A DNA stretch of 64,000 nucleotides. Source: Myxococcales bacterium (GTDB taxonomy: Bacteria > Myxococcota_A > Polyangia > Haliangiales > Haliangiaceae). Of the stretch, positions 36,044 through 47,054 are shown piece after piece. Within the stretch, counting starts at the first letter, position 1. Each line of letters opens with the position of its first letter. The notes below the pieces were generated by a model that ran no database searches, had not been told where the DNA came from, and saw nothing but the letters and a program-made list of their open reading frames with translations. Made by a program: the position numbers and the translations under genes. Location of the stretch: positions 1 through 64,000 of the forward strand of contig JADJJK010000033.1 in assembly GCA_016706545.1 (NCBI GenBank), in the 5' to 3' direction.

Positions 36044-39000
36044 CCGGAGCATCGGCCGAAGCATCAGGCCGGTGACCCGCAGAAGGACGCGCCCGTCGCT
36101 GTCCGTCAGGTCGACGTCATACTGGTGCGCGTCGATGCGGCGCGCGAAGGCGTGCCGCGCGTCGACCAGCGCGCCATGCACCTCCAGCGCGCGGACGCCC
36201 ACGGGCACAAGCGGCGTGGTGTCCGCGAGATCGAGCAGCGCGGCGACCGCCTGGAAGCCAGCGTCGAGCACCTCGGCGGCGACGGTGGGCCAGGCGCGGC
36301 TGCCGGCGGCGAGCGTGGCCAGCACCTCGCCGGCTCCCACCGCTGCAGCGCGGAGCAGGCGGAAGGTCGGGCCGTAGCACAGCCCGGCGGCGTCAAACGA
36401 GCGATACAGCGCGGCGAGATCGACGCGCTGCGAGCAACGCGCCGCGAGCGCGGTGAGGTCGAGCCTGGGCGGCGCGCTCGAGCACGGCGTGAGCAAGCCG
36501 GTCGCGCTGGGCGCGGCGGCGGTGCCGACGCGGTACTTGCCATCGGTCAGCTCGAGCGCGAGCTCGGTGGGCTCCTCCACCACCACCGGGCGCAGCCAGC
36601 GCGCGCGCTCGACGCGAAGCGGGAGCGTCATGCCGCGGCGCTCGGCCTCTTCGATCACCAGCTCGATCGAGACCGCGCCGGCGACGACGCGGCTGCCGCC
36701 GACCTGGTGATCCGCGACCATGGGCTCGTCGGGGCGAAGCACCCGCGCGCCGTTTGTCGCGCGCGGCGCCGGCGCCGCGGCCGAGATCGCGGCCGGGACT
36801 GTGGTTGGCGCCGCGGCCGAGACTTCGGTTGGCGCCGCGGCCGAGACGTCGGCCGAGACTGCGGCCGGGACTGCGGTCGTGACGCTGGTGTCGGCGGCTC
36901 GAGCGACGGAGACCTCGGCCGCGGCGGCCGCGACGCGCGCGGGGGCGGCCCAGTGCGCGACCTCCGCGAAGGGATAGGTCGCGAGCGCCAGGCGGCGAGC
37001 GCCGCGGCCCTCGAAGCGCGCGCCGAAGTCGAGGTCTGCGCCCGCGACGTAGGCCACGGCGAGCTCGCTTGGCTGCGCGTCGCGCGCGGGCGCGGGCTGG
37101 TCGTCGCCGGCGCGGCGGGCCACGCCGAGCCAGCACCCGGGCAGCGGATGGCCGCTGGCCAGCGCCAGCAGCTTGTCGCGCAGATCTTCCAGATCCTCGG
37201 CGAGGATGGCGGCGCGGGCCGCCATGTGCCGGCGCCCGGTGGCCAGCGTGAAGGCGACGTCGAGCAAGGACGCGCCCGGCGGCACGCTGGAGGCGAGCCG
37301 CCGCATCGACGCGACCAGCTCTGCCTCGGAGCGGGCCGAGATCGGAATGAGCTCCGGGCCGGCGGTGTGCCGAGCGCGCGGCATGGGTGACTCCTTGACG
37401 ACGAGGTGGCAGTTGGTGCCGCTGAAGCCAAAGCTCGAGACCGCGGCCAGGCGCGCCCCGCTGGACGGCCAGCTTCGCAGCCGGTCGGTCATGGAGAACG
37501 GGCTGGTCGCGAAGTCGACCTTGGGGTTGGCGGTGGTGAAGCCGGCGGTCGGCGGGAGCTGCTCGTGCTCCAGGCACAGCAGCACCTTGAGCAGACCCGC
37601 GATGCCGGCGGTCATGGTGGTGTGGCCGATGTTGCCCTTGACCGAGCCCAGCGCCACCGAGCCGCGCGCGGTCGCGGCCTCCTCGTATACCTCGCGCAGG
37701 GCCTTGAACTCGATCGGATCGCCGAGCGAGGTGCCGGTGCCGTGCGTCTCGATGTACGAGAGGTCTCGCGGCGACACGCCAGCCTCGGCGTAGACCCGGC
37801 GCAGCAGCGCGGCCTGCGCGGTCGCGCTCGGCGCGGTGATGCCGTTGGTCTTGCCGTCGCCGTTGATGCCCGAGCCCACGATCACGCCGTAGACGCGGTC
37901 GCCGTCGCGCTCCGCGTCTTCGAGGCGCTTTAGCACCACCACGCCCACGCCCTCGCCCAGGACGATGCCGTCGGCGCTGGCCGAGAACGGCGCGCTGGTG
38001 CCGGTGGGAGAGAGCATCCCGACCTGGCTCGAGCGGACCTGCAGCGAGGGCGTCACCATGAGCGCCACGCCGCCGGCCAGCGCCAGGTCCACGTCGCCGC
38101 CGCGCAGGCTCTGACAGGCCAGGTGGACGGCGACGAGCGACGACGAACACGCGGTGTCGATCGCGACCGTGGGGCCGTGCAGATCGAGGAAGTACGCGAT
38201 GCGGGCGGCCAGGATGGAGGTGGCGTTGCCAAGGAAGGCCTGGCCGGTGTCGCCGCGCCCCCCTTCTTCCAGCAGCCGCGCGTAGTCGCCCTGGGCGCAG
38301 CCGACGAAGACGCCACAGCGGCGCCCCTCGACGGTGCGGCCGGCGTGCCCCGCGTGCTCGAGCGCGTTCCAGGCCTCGCGCAGAAACAGGCGCTGCTGCG
38401 GATCGATCTCCTCGGCCTCGCGCGGCGACAGGTTGAAGAAGCGGTGGTCGAAGCGATCGACGTCCGTCAACATCGCGGCCCAGCGGCTGTAGGTCTTGCC
38501 CTCCTTCGCCGGCTGCGGCGCAAACACGCTCGCCACGTCCCAGCGCTCCTTGGGGACCTCGCGGATCGCGCTGCGCCCGGCGGTCAGGTTTCGCCACCAG
38601 GTCGGCAGGTCAGGAGCGTCGGGGAAGCGCCCCGCCATGCCGACGACAGCGATGGCCGCGGAGCGTGGATCGGCGGAGCGTGGATCGGCCGCGGAGCGCG
38701 GATCGGCAGCGGAGCGCGGAGCTGTCGCCGGGCGGGGATCGGCAGCGGAGCGCGGCTCGGCGGTCGGGCGCGCCTCTCGCCGCGGTGGCTCGCCAGGCTG
38801 CGTCGTCGACGGTGGGCTCTGGCGGTCGGTGCCAGGGCGCGGCGCGCTGGCGGCGGGGACGCGCAGGACCAGCGCAGGCTTGGTGCTGCGCGAGGCAACG
38901 GGAGCTCCCGGCGCGGCGGCGGCCTGTGCGGAGGCTGTGGCGCGCCCGGGCGTCGGCGCGGCGGCGAGCGTCGGCGCGGCGGCTGGCGCCGGAGCTGGCG

Positions 39001-39355
39001 TCGCAGGCGGCGCCGGAGCTGGCGTCGGCATCGGGGCCGGCGTTGCGGTCGGGGCCGGCGTTGCGATCGGGCTGGCGACGGCTGCGCGGCGCGGGCTCTG
39101 TTGCAGGACGCGGTCCGCGAGCTGCGGCACCGTCGGCGCGTCGTACACCGCCACGGAGTCGAGCGTGGTGCCAAAGGCCTGGTTGAGGTTGCGGACGATC
39201 TCCACCGCTCCCAGCGAGTCGAGGCCCAGATCGCTGAAGGTGCGATCGTGGCGGAGCTCGTGGCGCTGCAGGTAGAGCAAGGCGCAAAGGCTCAGCTCGA
39301 TGCTCTCGATGACGGCGGCGCGCTCGAAGGGCGCGGCCTCGATCTCTGGCGCAAC

Positions 39356-39430
39356 CTCGAGCGCAGGCGCGGCCTCGAGCGCAGGCGCGGCCTCGAGCGC
39401 AGGCGCGGCCTCGAGCGCAGGCGCGGCCTG
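39356..39430. repeat. 18-bp coding minisatellite after the ECH2 domain
   Basis: About four copies of CTCGAGCGCAGGCGCGGC encode APALEA repeats linking ECH2 to the following ACP. Confidence 0.8.
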
Positions 39431-42400
39431 CGCTGCTCGCGTCGGCGGGCTCGCCTTCGTCGCGGCGGCCTGCGTCGGGAAGGTCTGGCGAACCCGCTCC
39501 ACCGCGGACGCGCCGAGCACCCGCTCATGCATCGCCACCTCGGCGGGGATGATCTCGGAGAGCCTGGCGAGCGAGCGTCGCGCGAACTCTTGCTTGAGCG
39601 TGCGCGTGGCCTCGGTGGGCAAGGTGGAGATGGCGCGCGCCAGCGCCAGCGCGGACGGGAGGACCTGCTCTGGCGCCTCGAACAGGACCTGCGCGCCTCG
39701 GCGCTCGAGGTCCTCTCCGCGGTAGCTGCGAGCCGTCAGCAGCATCTCGGCCGCCAGCGAGGTGCCGAAGCGATGCTCGAGCACGTAGCTCGCGCCCATG
39801 CCGGGCGTGAAGCCAAAGCGCAGGAAGTTGGCGGTGAACGTGCCAGCGCGGGACATCACCACCACGTCGGCGTACAGGCCAAAGGCCAGGCCGCCGCCCG
39901 AGGCGCGGCCGCGGATCGCCGCGATCACCGGACGGTCGCAGCGCAGCAGCCCTTCGTAGACGAAGACGGCCTCGGTGAAGCTCGCGCGCTGCGCGGCCAG
40001 CTCGGCGAGCGCCTGCGAGGTGCCGCCGTTGCAGAAGTTCTGGTCGGTCCCGGTGAGGACCACCGCCTTGATGTCCGGCCGCCGGGCGATGGCGGCCATG
40101 GCCTGCTCGAGGCCGTGCAGCAGCTCGTCGGTGAAGACGTTGCGGTTGGCGTCGTCGCGCATGGTCACCAGGGCGATCCCCGGCTCGACGACCTGCAGCT
40201 CGACCACGCCAAGGCGCTCGATGGGCGCGCTCGCCTGCGGCGCGGTCCGAGGCGCCGCGTCCGCAGGCGAGCTCGTGGCTGCGGTCGCCGCGCGCGCGGC
40301 GCTGTCGGGCGCAGCCTTGGCGCGCCACTGTCCCAGCCAGCACCGCTCTTCGGGCAGCGGCGTGGTGGGCAGGCTCACTCGTCGCACGCCAGGCGCCGGC
40401 CTGGCCGCGCTCCAGTCAACCGACGCGCCGGTCGCCCAGCGCCGCGCGACCTCCGCGAGCTGTCCCTGATCGAACAGCGCGAGGCAGGTGGGGTCCGGCG
40501 CGGCCTCCGCGGGGGCGCTGCCGAGGAAGCCCGCTGGACCTGGCTGACCCGTGGCGAGGAAGGCCCGCAGGGCGTCATGCAGGGCGCCGAGGTCTGTGAC
40601 CACCAGCGCGAGCCGAGCGGCGAAGGCGCGGCGACCGACGCGCAGCGTGAACGCGAGATCAGCGAGCCGAAGGGCCGGCCAGCCAGGCGCGCGCGCGTCG
40701 CTGGCGTCGCTGGCGTCGCTGGCGCCGCTGGCGCTGGCGGCGGGCGCGGCGGGCGCGGCCAGCGCGCGCAGCGACGACTGCAGCGCGGCCAGCGCCGGGC
40801 GGGTCGCGAGCGCGGCGCCGCCAGGCCCCGCCGCCAGCGCGCGAACGTCTGCTGCGGCGAGCCCGAGCTCGGCCAGCGTGGCGTCTGGGTCGAGATCTCG
40901 CGCCGCCAGCCCCAGGTGCGCGGCCACCGCGACGCCCAGCGCCGACGTCGTCGGATCGTCGGGCGTGGAGGTGGCCTGCCCGGCGGACTGCCCGGCGAGC
41001 TGCTCGGCGAGCAGGCCGGCCAGCGCGCTGGCGAGCTCGCGCAGGAGCGCGGGCTCCGGCGCCGACAAGAGCACCAGCTCCGGCGCTCGCGCTGGCTCGT
41101 CGTCGTCGGCGCGCGAAGGCGGGCTCTCGAGGATGACGTGCGCGTTGGTGCCGCCAGCGCCAAAGGCGCTCACCCCGGCGCGCAGGGGCCGCGCGCCGCT
41201 GGCTCGCCACGGCGCCAGCGCGCGCTGGACGTGGAACGGCGACGCCGCGAAGTCGATGTTCGGGTTGAGGTCCTCGGCGTGCAGCGAGGGCACCAGCGTG
41301 CGGTGCCGCATCTGCAGCAGCACCTTCATCAAGCCGGCCATGCCGGCGGCGCTCTCGAGGTGGCCGATGTTCGACTTGACCGAGCCGACGGCGATCGCGC
41401 CGCGCGGCAGCCCCGCGTCGTCGAACGCGCGGCGCAGACCCTCGAGCTCGATCGGATCGCCCAGCGAGGTGCCGGTGCCGTGCGCCTCGATGTACGTGAT
41501 GGTGGAGGAGGGCACGCCGGCGCGACGGATCGCCTCGCGGATCAGGGCGCCCTGGCTAGCAGGATCCGGCACCGTGTAGCCGCTGGTGCGGCCCCCGTGG
41601 TTGACCGCGGAGCTCTTGATGATCGCCTCGATGTGGTCGCCGCTCGCCAGGGCGCGCGCCAGCGGCTTTAGCACCAGCACGCCGCAGCCCTCGCCGGGCA
41701 CGTAGCCGGTGCCGCCTCGCCCGAAGGCGCGGCACAGCCCGTCGTCGGAGAGGAACTGATCCGCGGCGAGCTGCAGGTACTTCTGCGGATGCACCATCAG
41801 GTTGACGCCGCCGACCAGCGCCATGGTGGCGTCGCCGGCGCGCAGGCTCTCCAGCGCGAGGTGCAGCGCGACCAGCGACGAGGAGCACGCGGTGTCCACC
41901 GCCAGGCTCGGGCCCGACAGGCCCAGCGCGTACGACACGCGGTTGGCGACCGAGGAGTGAAGGGCCGTCGGCGCGACGCCGTCCTCTTGCAGGAGCTGGT
42001 AGTGGCTCCACATCACCGCGGCGAACACGCCGACCTGCTCGTCCACCAGCGACTCCGGGGTATGGCCGGCGTCCTCGAGCGCGCGCCACGCGGTCTGCAA
42101 GAACAGCCGCTCCTGCGGGTCCATGCGCTCGGCGTCGCGCCGCGAGATCGAGAAGAAGGAGGGGGCGAAGCGATCGATGTGCGACAAGAACGCGCCGCGC
42201 TTGCCGTAGGTCTTGCCCGGCTTGCCGCGCGTCGGATCGTAGATGTCGTCGTGGCGCCACCGATCTCCTGGCACCTCGGTCACCGCGTCATGGCCGGCGG
42301 CCAGGTTTCGCCAGAACGTCGGCAGGTCGTCTGCCTGCGGGAAGCGGCAGGCGGCGCCGATGATCGCGATGTCCTCGACGCCGACCTGCGCCGCGGTGGG

Positions 42401-45085
42401 CGCCCGCAAGTCGGTTGCCGGCAGGTCGCGCGCTGGCAGGTCGCGTCCGGCCGTGCTCCGCGTGGCGCTCGCGATGCTGCGCAACCTGTCGCCCGGCTCG
42501 CTGCGGAGCGCGGGCTCCGCGCCGTCGAGCGGCGGTGGCGCGGTCTCGGACAGGAGGCCGGCGAGCGCGCTCGGTGCGCCGTAGGTCATCACCACCTGGG
42601 CCTCGCCGCAGGACAGCGCTGGCTCGAGCGCGGCCAGCGCCGCGGCGGTGGGCATCGGCGCGAGGCCGAGCGTCGCCTGCGTGCGCGCGAGCTCCGCGGC
42701 GGGCACCTGCATGCCGCCTTCGGCCCAGTACGGCCACGCGATCGAGACGGTCACGCCTGGGCGCGCGGCGCGGCGCCAGGCCGCGAAGCTGTCGAGCGCG
42801 GCGTTGGCGTAGGCGTAGTCGCTCTGCCCGAGGTTCGGGATCGCGGCCGACAGCGACGAGAACAGGACAAACAGGTCCAGCGCGTCCCCGGCGGTGGCGC
42901 GATCGAGGTTCACCGCGCCAGGGAGCTTGGGGGCGAGGACCTGCGCGACCTCCGCTGGGTCCTTGCGGAAGAACAGCGAGTCGCGCACCACGCCCGCGAG
43001 GTGGAACACGCCGTCGAGGCGCCCGAAGCGCCGGCGCGCCTCGGCGACCGCGCGCGCGGCCTGGTCTGGCTCGGCGACGTCGGCGCGCACGTAGATCATC
43101 TCGGCGCCGCTGTCACGCCAGCGGTCGGCCTGGCGCGCGATCTCGGCGGCGTGATCGCGACGGCCCACCAGGACCAGGCGCGCCCGATGCGCGGAAGCCA
43201 GGTGCTCCGCCAACGTCGAGCCGAGCCCACCCGCGCCGCCGGTGATGAGGTAGACGCCGCGCTCCTTGATCACCCCGGCGCCGACCGATGGAAGATCGAA
43301 CGCCTCGAGGCGCGGCACCTCGCGGCGCCCGCGCCGGTACCTGACCTCTGGTGCCAGATCCGCGGCGCCGAGCTCCCGGATCAGGACCTCGGCCAGATCG
43401 CTGTGCTCGTCGGCGAGCACGGTGCGGCAGCGCAGGACCGGGGTCTCCGCGGAGATCGTGCGTGCGGCGGCGGCCACCGCGGCGTACTCGTGTGGCAGCG
43501 GCTCCGCGGCAGCGGCGAACACGAGCTGGACCGGCCGGGTCGGGCGCTGCGCCAGCGCGGCGGCGGCGGCGGCGCGCAGCGCTTCGTACGCGCGCGCCGG
43601 CTCTTGGCCTAGCACCACCTGCAGCGCCGCGGCCGGGCCGGCCTGTCCATCCTGTCCATCCTGGACGACCTGGTAGCCGCGCGCGGTCAGGGACCGCGCC
43701 AGCTCGGCACGCGAGCCGGCGCCGCCGCCGACGAGCGCGATGGGCTGCGAGCGTGGCGGGCCCGCGAGCGCGCCGCCGCAGGCGTGCCAGCGACGGCGAA
43801 AGGCGCTGATCGCCGGCCCCGGCGGGCCAGCCGGCGCAGGGGCGTCCTGGCCGACGGCGCCGTAGTGCTCGCGCAGGTGCTTGGCCAGCGCGTCGAGGTT
43901 GCTGAACTCAAAGAGCAGGGTCGGGTAGAGCGTCGCTCCGACCAGCGGCTCGAGCTCGCGGCTGAGCCGGAGCATGGCCGCGGAGTCGAGCCCTTGATCG
44001 TAGAAGCCGCGCGTGGCGCTCACCTGCTCGGCGGGCACGCCGAGCGCCCGGGCCACCAGCTCGCGGAGCTGGGTCGCGAGCGCGTCGGGCCGCGCGGACC
44101 CGGTCGCCTTCGCGCCGAGCGCGGGCGCCCTGGCAGCGGGCTCGGCGGCGGGCTCGGCGAGGAGGTCGGCACTGGGCTCGGCGGCGGGCTCGGCGAGCTC
44201 GGCGGGGCTGCGCACGAGCTGCGTGATCGACCGCGCCAGGCGGATGCGCTTGCAGGTCAGCCGCTCGAGCTGGGCCACCAGCGTGCCGTCGGCGTCGTAG
44301 ATGCCATAGCTGTTGTGCATCACGTCCGCGGACGAGGCCACCTGCTCGACCTGCGGGACGTGGACGTAGAAGCGGCCGCGCAGCGCGGCCACCGCGCGGA
44401 ACGACGTCACCGAGATGGGGATGAACGGCGCGTCGAGCAGCGGCGTGCGGGCGAAGGCGACGAGCGTGGAGGCGTCGAGCGCCGCGGGGTGGAGCTGAAA
44501 GTCGCCCTCGTACTCGCGCCCGGCCGGCTCGAGCTCGAGCTCCGCCAGCAGCTCGTCATCGCCGACGAACAGCTCGCCCTGGCAGCGCATGGCCGCGCCA
44601 TGCACGATGTGCTCGGCGCGGGCCTGCGCGTAGAGCTCCGCCATGTCGCGGCGGGTCGTCGCGCGGGCCTTGATGGCCGCGAGGTCGAGCCGCCGCGCCG
44701 GTGGGGCGGCGGCCGCCACCAGGCGCGCGGACAGGTTGGGCTGCCACGGCCCCTCGGGCGCTCCGGAGCGGACCGCGCGGCTCTCTGCCGAGACCTGCTC
44801 GCCCTTGATGGTGATGACGACCTCGCGATCGAGCCCATCCGCGGTGGCGATCGCCTGATGGAAGAGGAGATCGCGGAGCTGGAGCCTGGCGGTGTCGACG
44901 CCGCGAGCCAGCAAGACGCGCTGCACCAGCTCTGCGAACACCACACCAGGCATCAAGCTGGTGTCATGAACGTGGTGGTACCGTAGCACGAAGTCCGTGT
45001 GGAGTACGAGGATGCGACAGCGGAGCTCTTCGGCGAGGACTGCGGAGTTCATGACTACAGGCACAGGTAACAGCCCTGCGCGCAA

Positions 45086-45106
45086 CGCACTGCTCAGAAT
45101 TGAGCC
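45086..45106 (-). promoter_or_regulatory. palindromic operator-like motif, copy 3 (PKS/DUF6157 divergent promoter)
   Basis: On the minus strand GCTCA, ATTC, TGAGC, AGTGC; 34 nt before the PKS ATG 45052. The same palindrome overlaps the TTGAGC -35 box of the DUF6157 promoter, so one bound protein could control both directions. Confidence 0.6.
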
Positions 45107-45128
45107 ACCTGCGTACTCGTGTTAGCGT
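45100..45128 (+). promoter_or_regulatory. putative promoter of the DUF6157 gene
   Basis: TTGAGC (45100-45105), a 17-nt spacer and TAGCGT (45123-45128). It lies 70 nt upstream of GTG 45199. The -35 half coincides with one arm of the palindrome. Confidence 0.45.
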
Positions 45129-45198
45129 ACGGTCGGTTCGTGCGATGCCACCCGAGACCAGCGTTGAACTAGCCCTTTGTATGGCAGGAGGAAGAGAC

Positions 45199-45609
45199 GT
45201 GAACTACATCGATTCGTTTATTGCTGTCGCCGATGATTGCCCTGCCAGCGAGGGAGTCGCACCGCAAGAGAAGGGCGGCAAGAAGACCGTCGCCGTCATC
45301 CAGTACGAGCTGCTGCTCGGTCATCCTTACGAGTACACGCAGGAAGATGTGCTGTTCAAGACACACGTCTTGCACAAGGGCATCACCGCCGCAGAGCTCA
45401 AGTCGAAGGGCAAGAAGCTCCGCGAGGACTTCTTCGAGAAGGAGCAACCGTGTCTCCGCACCTCGCCCTTGGCTCGCCGGTACGGCTGGGGGTTTCACTT
45501 CGATCCAGACGGCAAGGTCGCGATGTTCCCGGTGGGCTCGAAGGACTATGACCGGCTGTCGAAGCGGGCGACGAAGGTGATGAAGGCGATGCGGACAAGC
45601 CGGGCGTAG
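45199..45609 (+). CDS. DUF6157 family protein
   Basis: 136 residues matching the DUF6157 pattern from end to end: NYIDSFIAVADDCPASEG, KTVAVIQYELL, HPYEYTQEDVLFKTH, EDFFEKEQPCLRTSPLARR, YGWGFHFD and a closing MKAMRTSRA. The family is cytosolic, common and of unknown function. GTG 45199 is chosen because AGGAGG (45186-45191) lies 7 nt upstream; longer in-frame openings (ATG 45181, 45100) include that site. It is divergent from the PKS gene across 146 nt that carry the shared palindrome and a recognisable promoter. It is followed by 284 nt before the NHL operon. Confidence 0.85.
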   Translation: MNYIDSFIAVADDCPASEGVAPQEKGGKKTVAVIQYELLLGHPYEYTQEDVLFKTHVLHKGITAAELKSKGKKLREDFFEKEQPCLRTSPLARRYGWGFHFDPDGKVAMFPVGSKDYDRLSKRATKVMKAMRTSRA

Positions 45610-45812
45610 CTCGGAGGGCGCGCGCCCTCTGGGGCAGCGCCGATAGCGCCGATAGCGCCCGCTGGCGCCCGCGCAGAGAGCGCGCCGGCGGCGCAGCATC
45701 GGTGGCGTGAGTGTGAGGCGGAAGGGATCGGCGCTCGCGGCCAGCGTCGGGTGATCGCCCGGCGCGGCCTTCGCGCGAGCGCGGCCTTCGCGCGTCGCGA
45801 CTTCGCGCGGCG

Positions 45813-45854
45813 CCGCTCATCGTGAGCGGGCAATGCTCAGGTGTGAGCATTGCC
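45813..45854. promoter_or_regulatory. two adjacent palindromes upstream of the NHL operon (motif copy 4)
   Basis: The first is CCGCTCA-TCG-TGAGCGG (45813-45829). The second is GGCAATGCTCA-GGTG-TGAGCATTGCC (45829-45854), with 11-bp perfect arms. Both contain GCTCA/TGAGC, and the second shares the N4 spacing and the A-TGC continuation of the other copies. It ends 40 nt before the NHL start. Either could also act as a terminator-like hairpin for the DUF6157 gene, though no T run follows. Confidence 0.6.
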
Positions 45855-45893
45855 GGCTGGCGGCGCGCGCTACTGCTGGAGCAGGAGGACCCT

Positions 45894-47054
45894 TTGAGAA
45901 GACTACCCTTGTTCCTGCTTGCGGTGTTTCTGGGCGGCTGCGGCGACGACGAGCCGGAGGCGGCCTGCGATGTTCCAGGTCACGCCTGCACCTTCGTCGG
46001 GGTGCCGGGCGTGACCGGCTACAACGGCGAAGGTCGACATCGCCTCGACACCGAGCTGTACTGGACGATGGATCTTTCGTTCGCGGCCGATGGCACCGTG
46101 TGGTTCATCGACTGGAACAACCACCTGGTGCGGCGCATCCTGCGCGACGGCAAGGTGGCGAGCGTGGTGGGCTGGAACGATCCGGTGTTCCCGGGTGACG
46201 GCACACCCGGGGACGCGGAGCTTGGGCCCGCCGGCGCGCCGGGGCTGGAGGTCCAGCTCAACCACCCGACCGATCTGGTGCAGACCGACGACGGCAAGGT
46301 GCTGGTGATGGCCTGGCACAACCACAAGCTGCGCGAGGTCGATCCGGTGACCGGCACTGTGCGGATCTTGGCGGGCGGCGGGCCGGGCTTCTTCGGCGAC
46401 GGGATGGACGCGAGCCGGGCGACGTTCAAGCAGCCCAAGGCGCTGGAGCGCGACGGCGAGGGCAACCTGTACGTGCTCGATCAGCAGAACTTCCGCGTCT
46501 GCAAGATCACGCGCGCGACCGGGATCATCACCACCATCGCCGGGGTCGGCCAGCAAGGCGACAGCGGCGACGGCGGATCGGCGCTGGCCGCGCGGCTCAA
46601 CTTCGAGGCCGGCTCGAACCCGGAGCCCTCCGGCGGCCTGGCGCTGGCGCGCGGCAAGCTGTTCATCGCTGACACGCTGAGCCACCGCGTGCGCGCGGTC
46701 GATCTGGCGACCGGGGTCATCGACACCGTCGCCGGCAGCGGCGCGGCGGGGCTCGATGGAGATGGCGGCCAGGCGCGCCTGGCCAAGCTGAACGCACCGC
46801 GGGATCTGGAGATCGGACCGGATGGCCAGCTCTACATCGCCGACACCGACAACAGCGTCATTCGCGCGATGGACCTGGACACCGGGATCATCCGCACGGT
46901 CGTCGGCACCGGGCAGCTCGGCTTGACCGACGACGAGGGGGCGCTGGCCACCGAGGTCACGCTCCGTCGGCCGTTCGGGATCGAGTTTGATCCTGCCGGC
47001 GATCTGTACGTCTGCGACACCATCAACAGCCGGATCTTGAAGGTGAAACAATGA
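45894..47054 (+). CDS. NHL-repeat lipoprotein
   Basis: 386 residues. TTG 45894 follows AGGAGG at 5-nt spacing and gives a short lipoprotein signal RRLPLFLLAVFLGGC (lipobox LGGC). The mature part is a beta propeller of NHL-type repeats: LSFAADGTVWFIDWNNHLVRR, LVQTDDGKVLVMAWHNHKLRE and GNLYVLDQQNFRV, with loops IAGVGQQGDSGDGG, VAGSGAAGLDGDGGQ and LYIADTDNSVIRAMD. Such propellers bind proteins or ligands at the cell surface. It overlaps the next NHL gene by 4 nt (ATGA) and heads a three-lipoprotein operon lying inside the biosynthetic cluster on the opposite strand. Confidence 0.85.
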   Translation: MRRLPLFLLAVFLGGCGDDEPEAACDVPGHACTFVGVPGVTGYNGEGRHRLDTELYWTMDLSFAADGTVWFIDWNNHLVRRILRDGKVASVVGWNDPVFPGDGTPGDAELGPAGAPGLEVQLNHPTDLVQTDDGKVLVMAWHNHKLREVDPVTGTVRILAGGGPGFFGDGMDASRATFKQPKALERDGEGNLYVLDQQNFRVCKITRATGIITTIAGVGQQGDSGDGGSALAARLNFEAGSNPEPSGGLALARGKLFIADTLSHRVRAVDLATGVIDTVAGSGAAGLDGDGGQARLAKLNAPRDLEIGPDGQLYIADTDNSVIRAMDLDTGIIRTVVGTGQLGLTDDEGALATEVTLRRPFGIEFDPAGDLYVCDTINSRILKVKQ

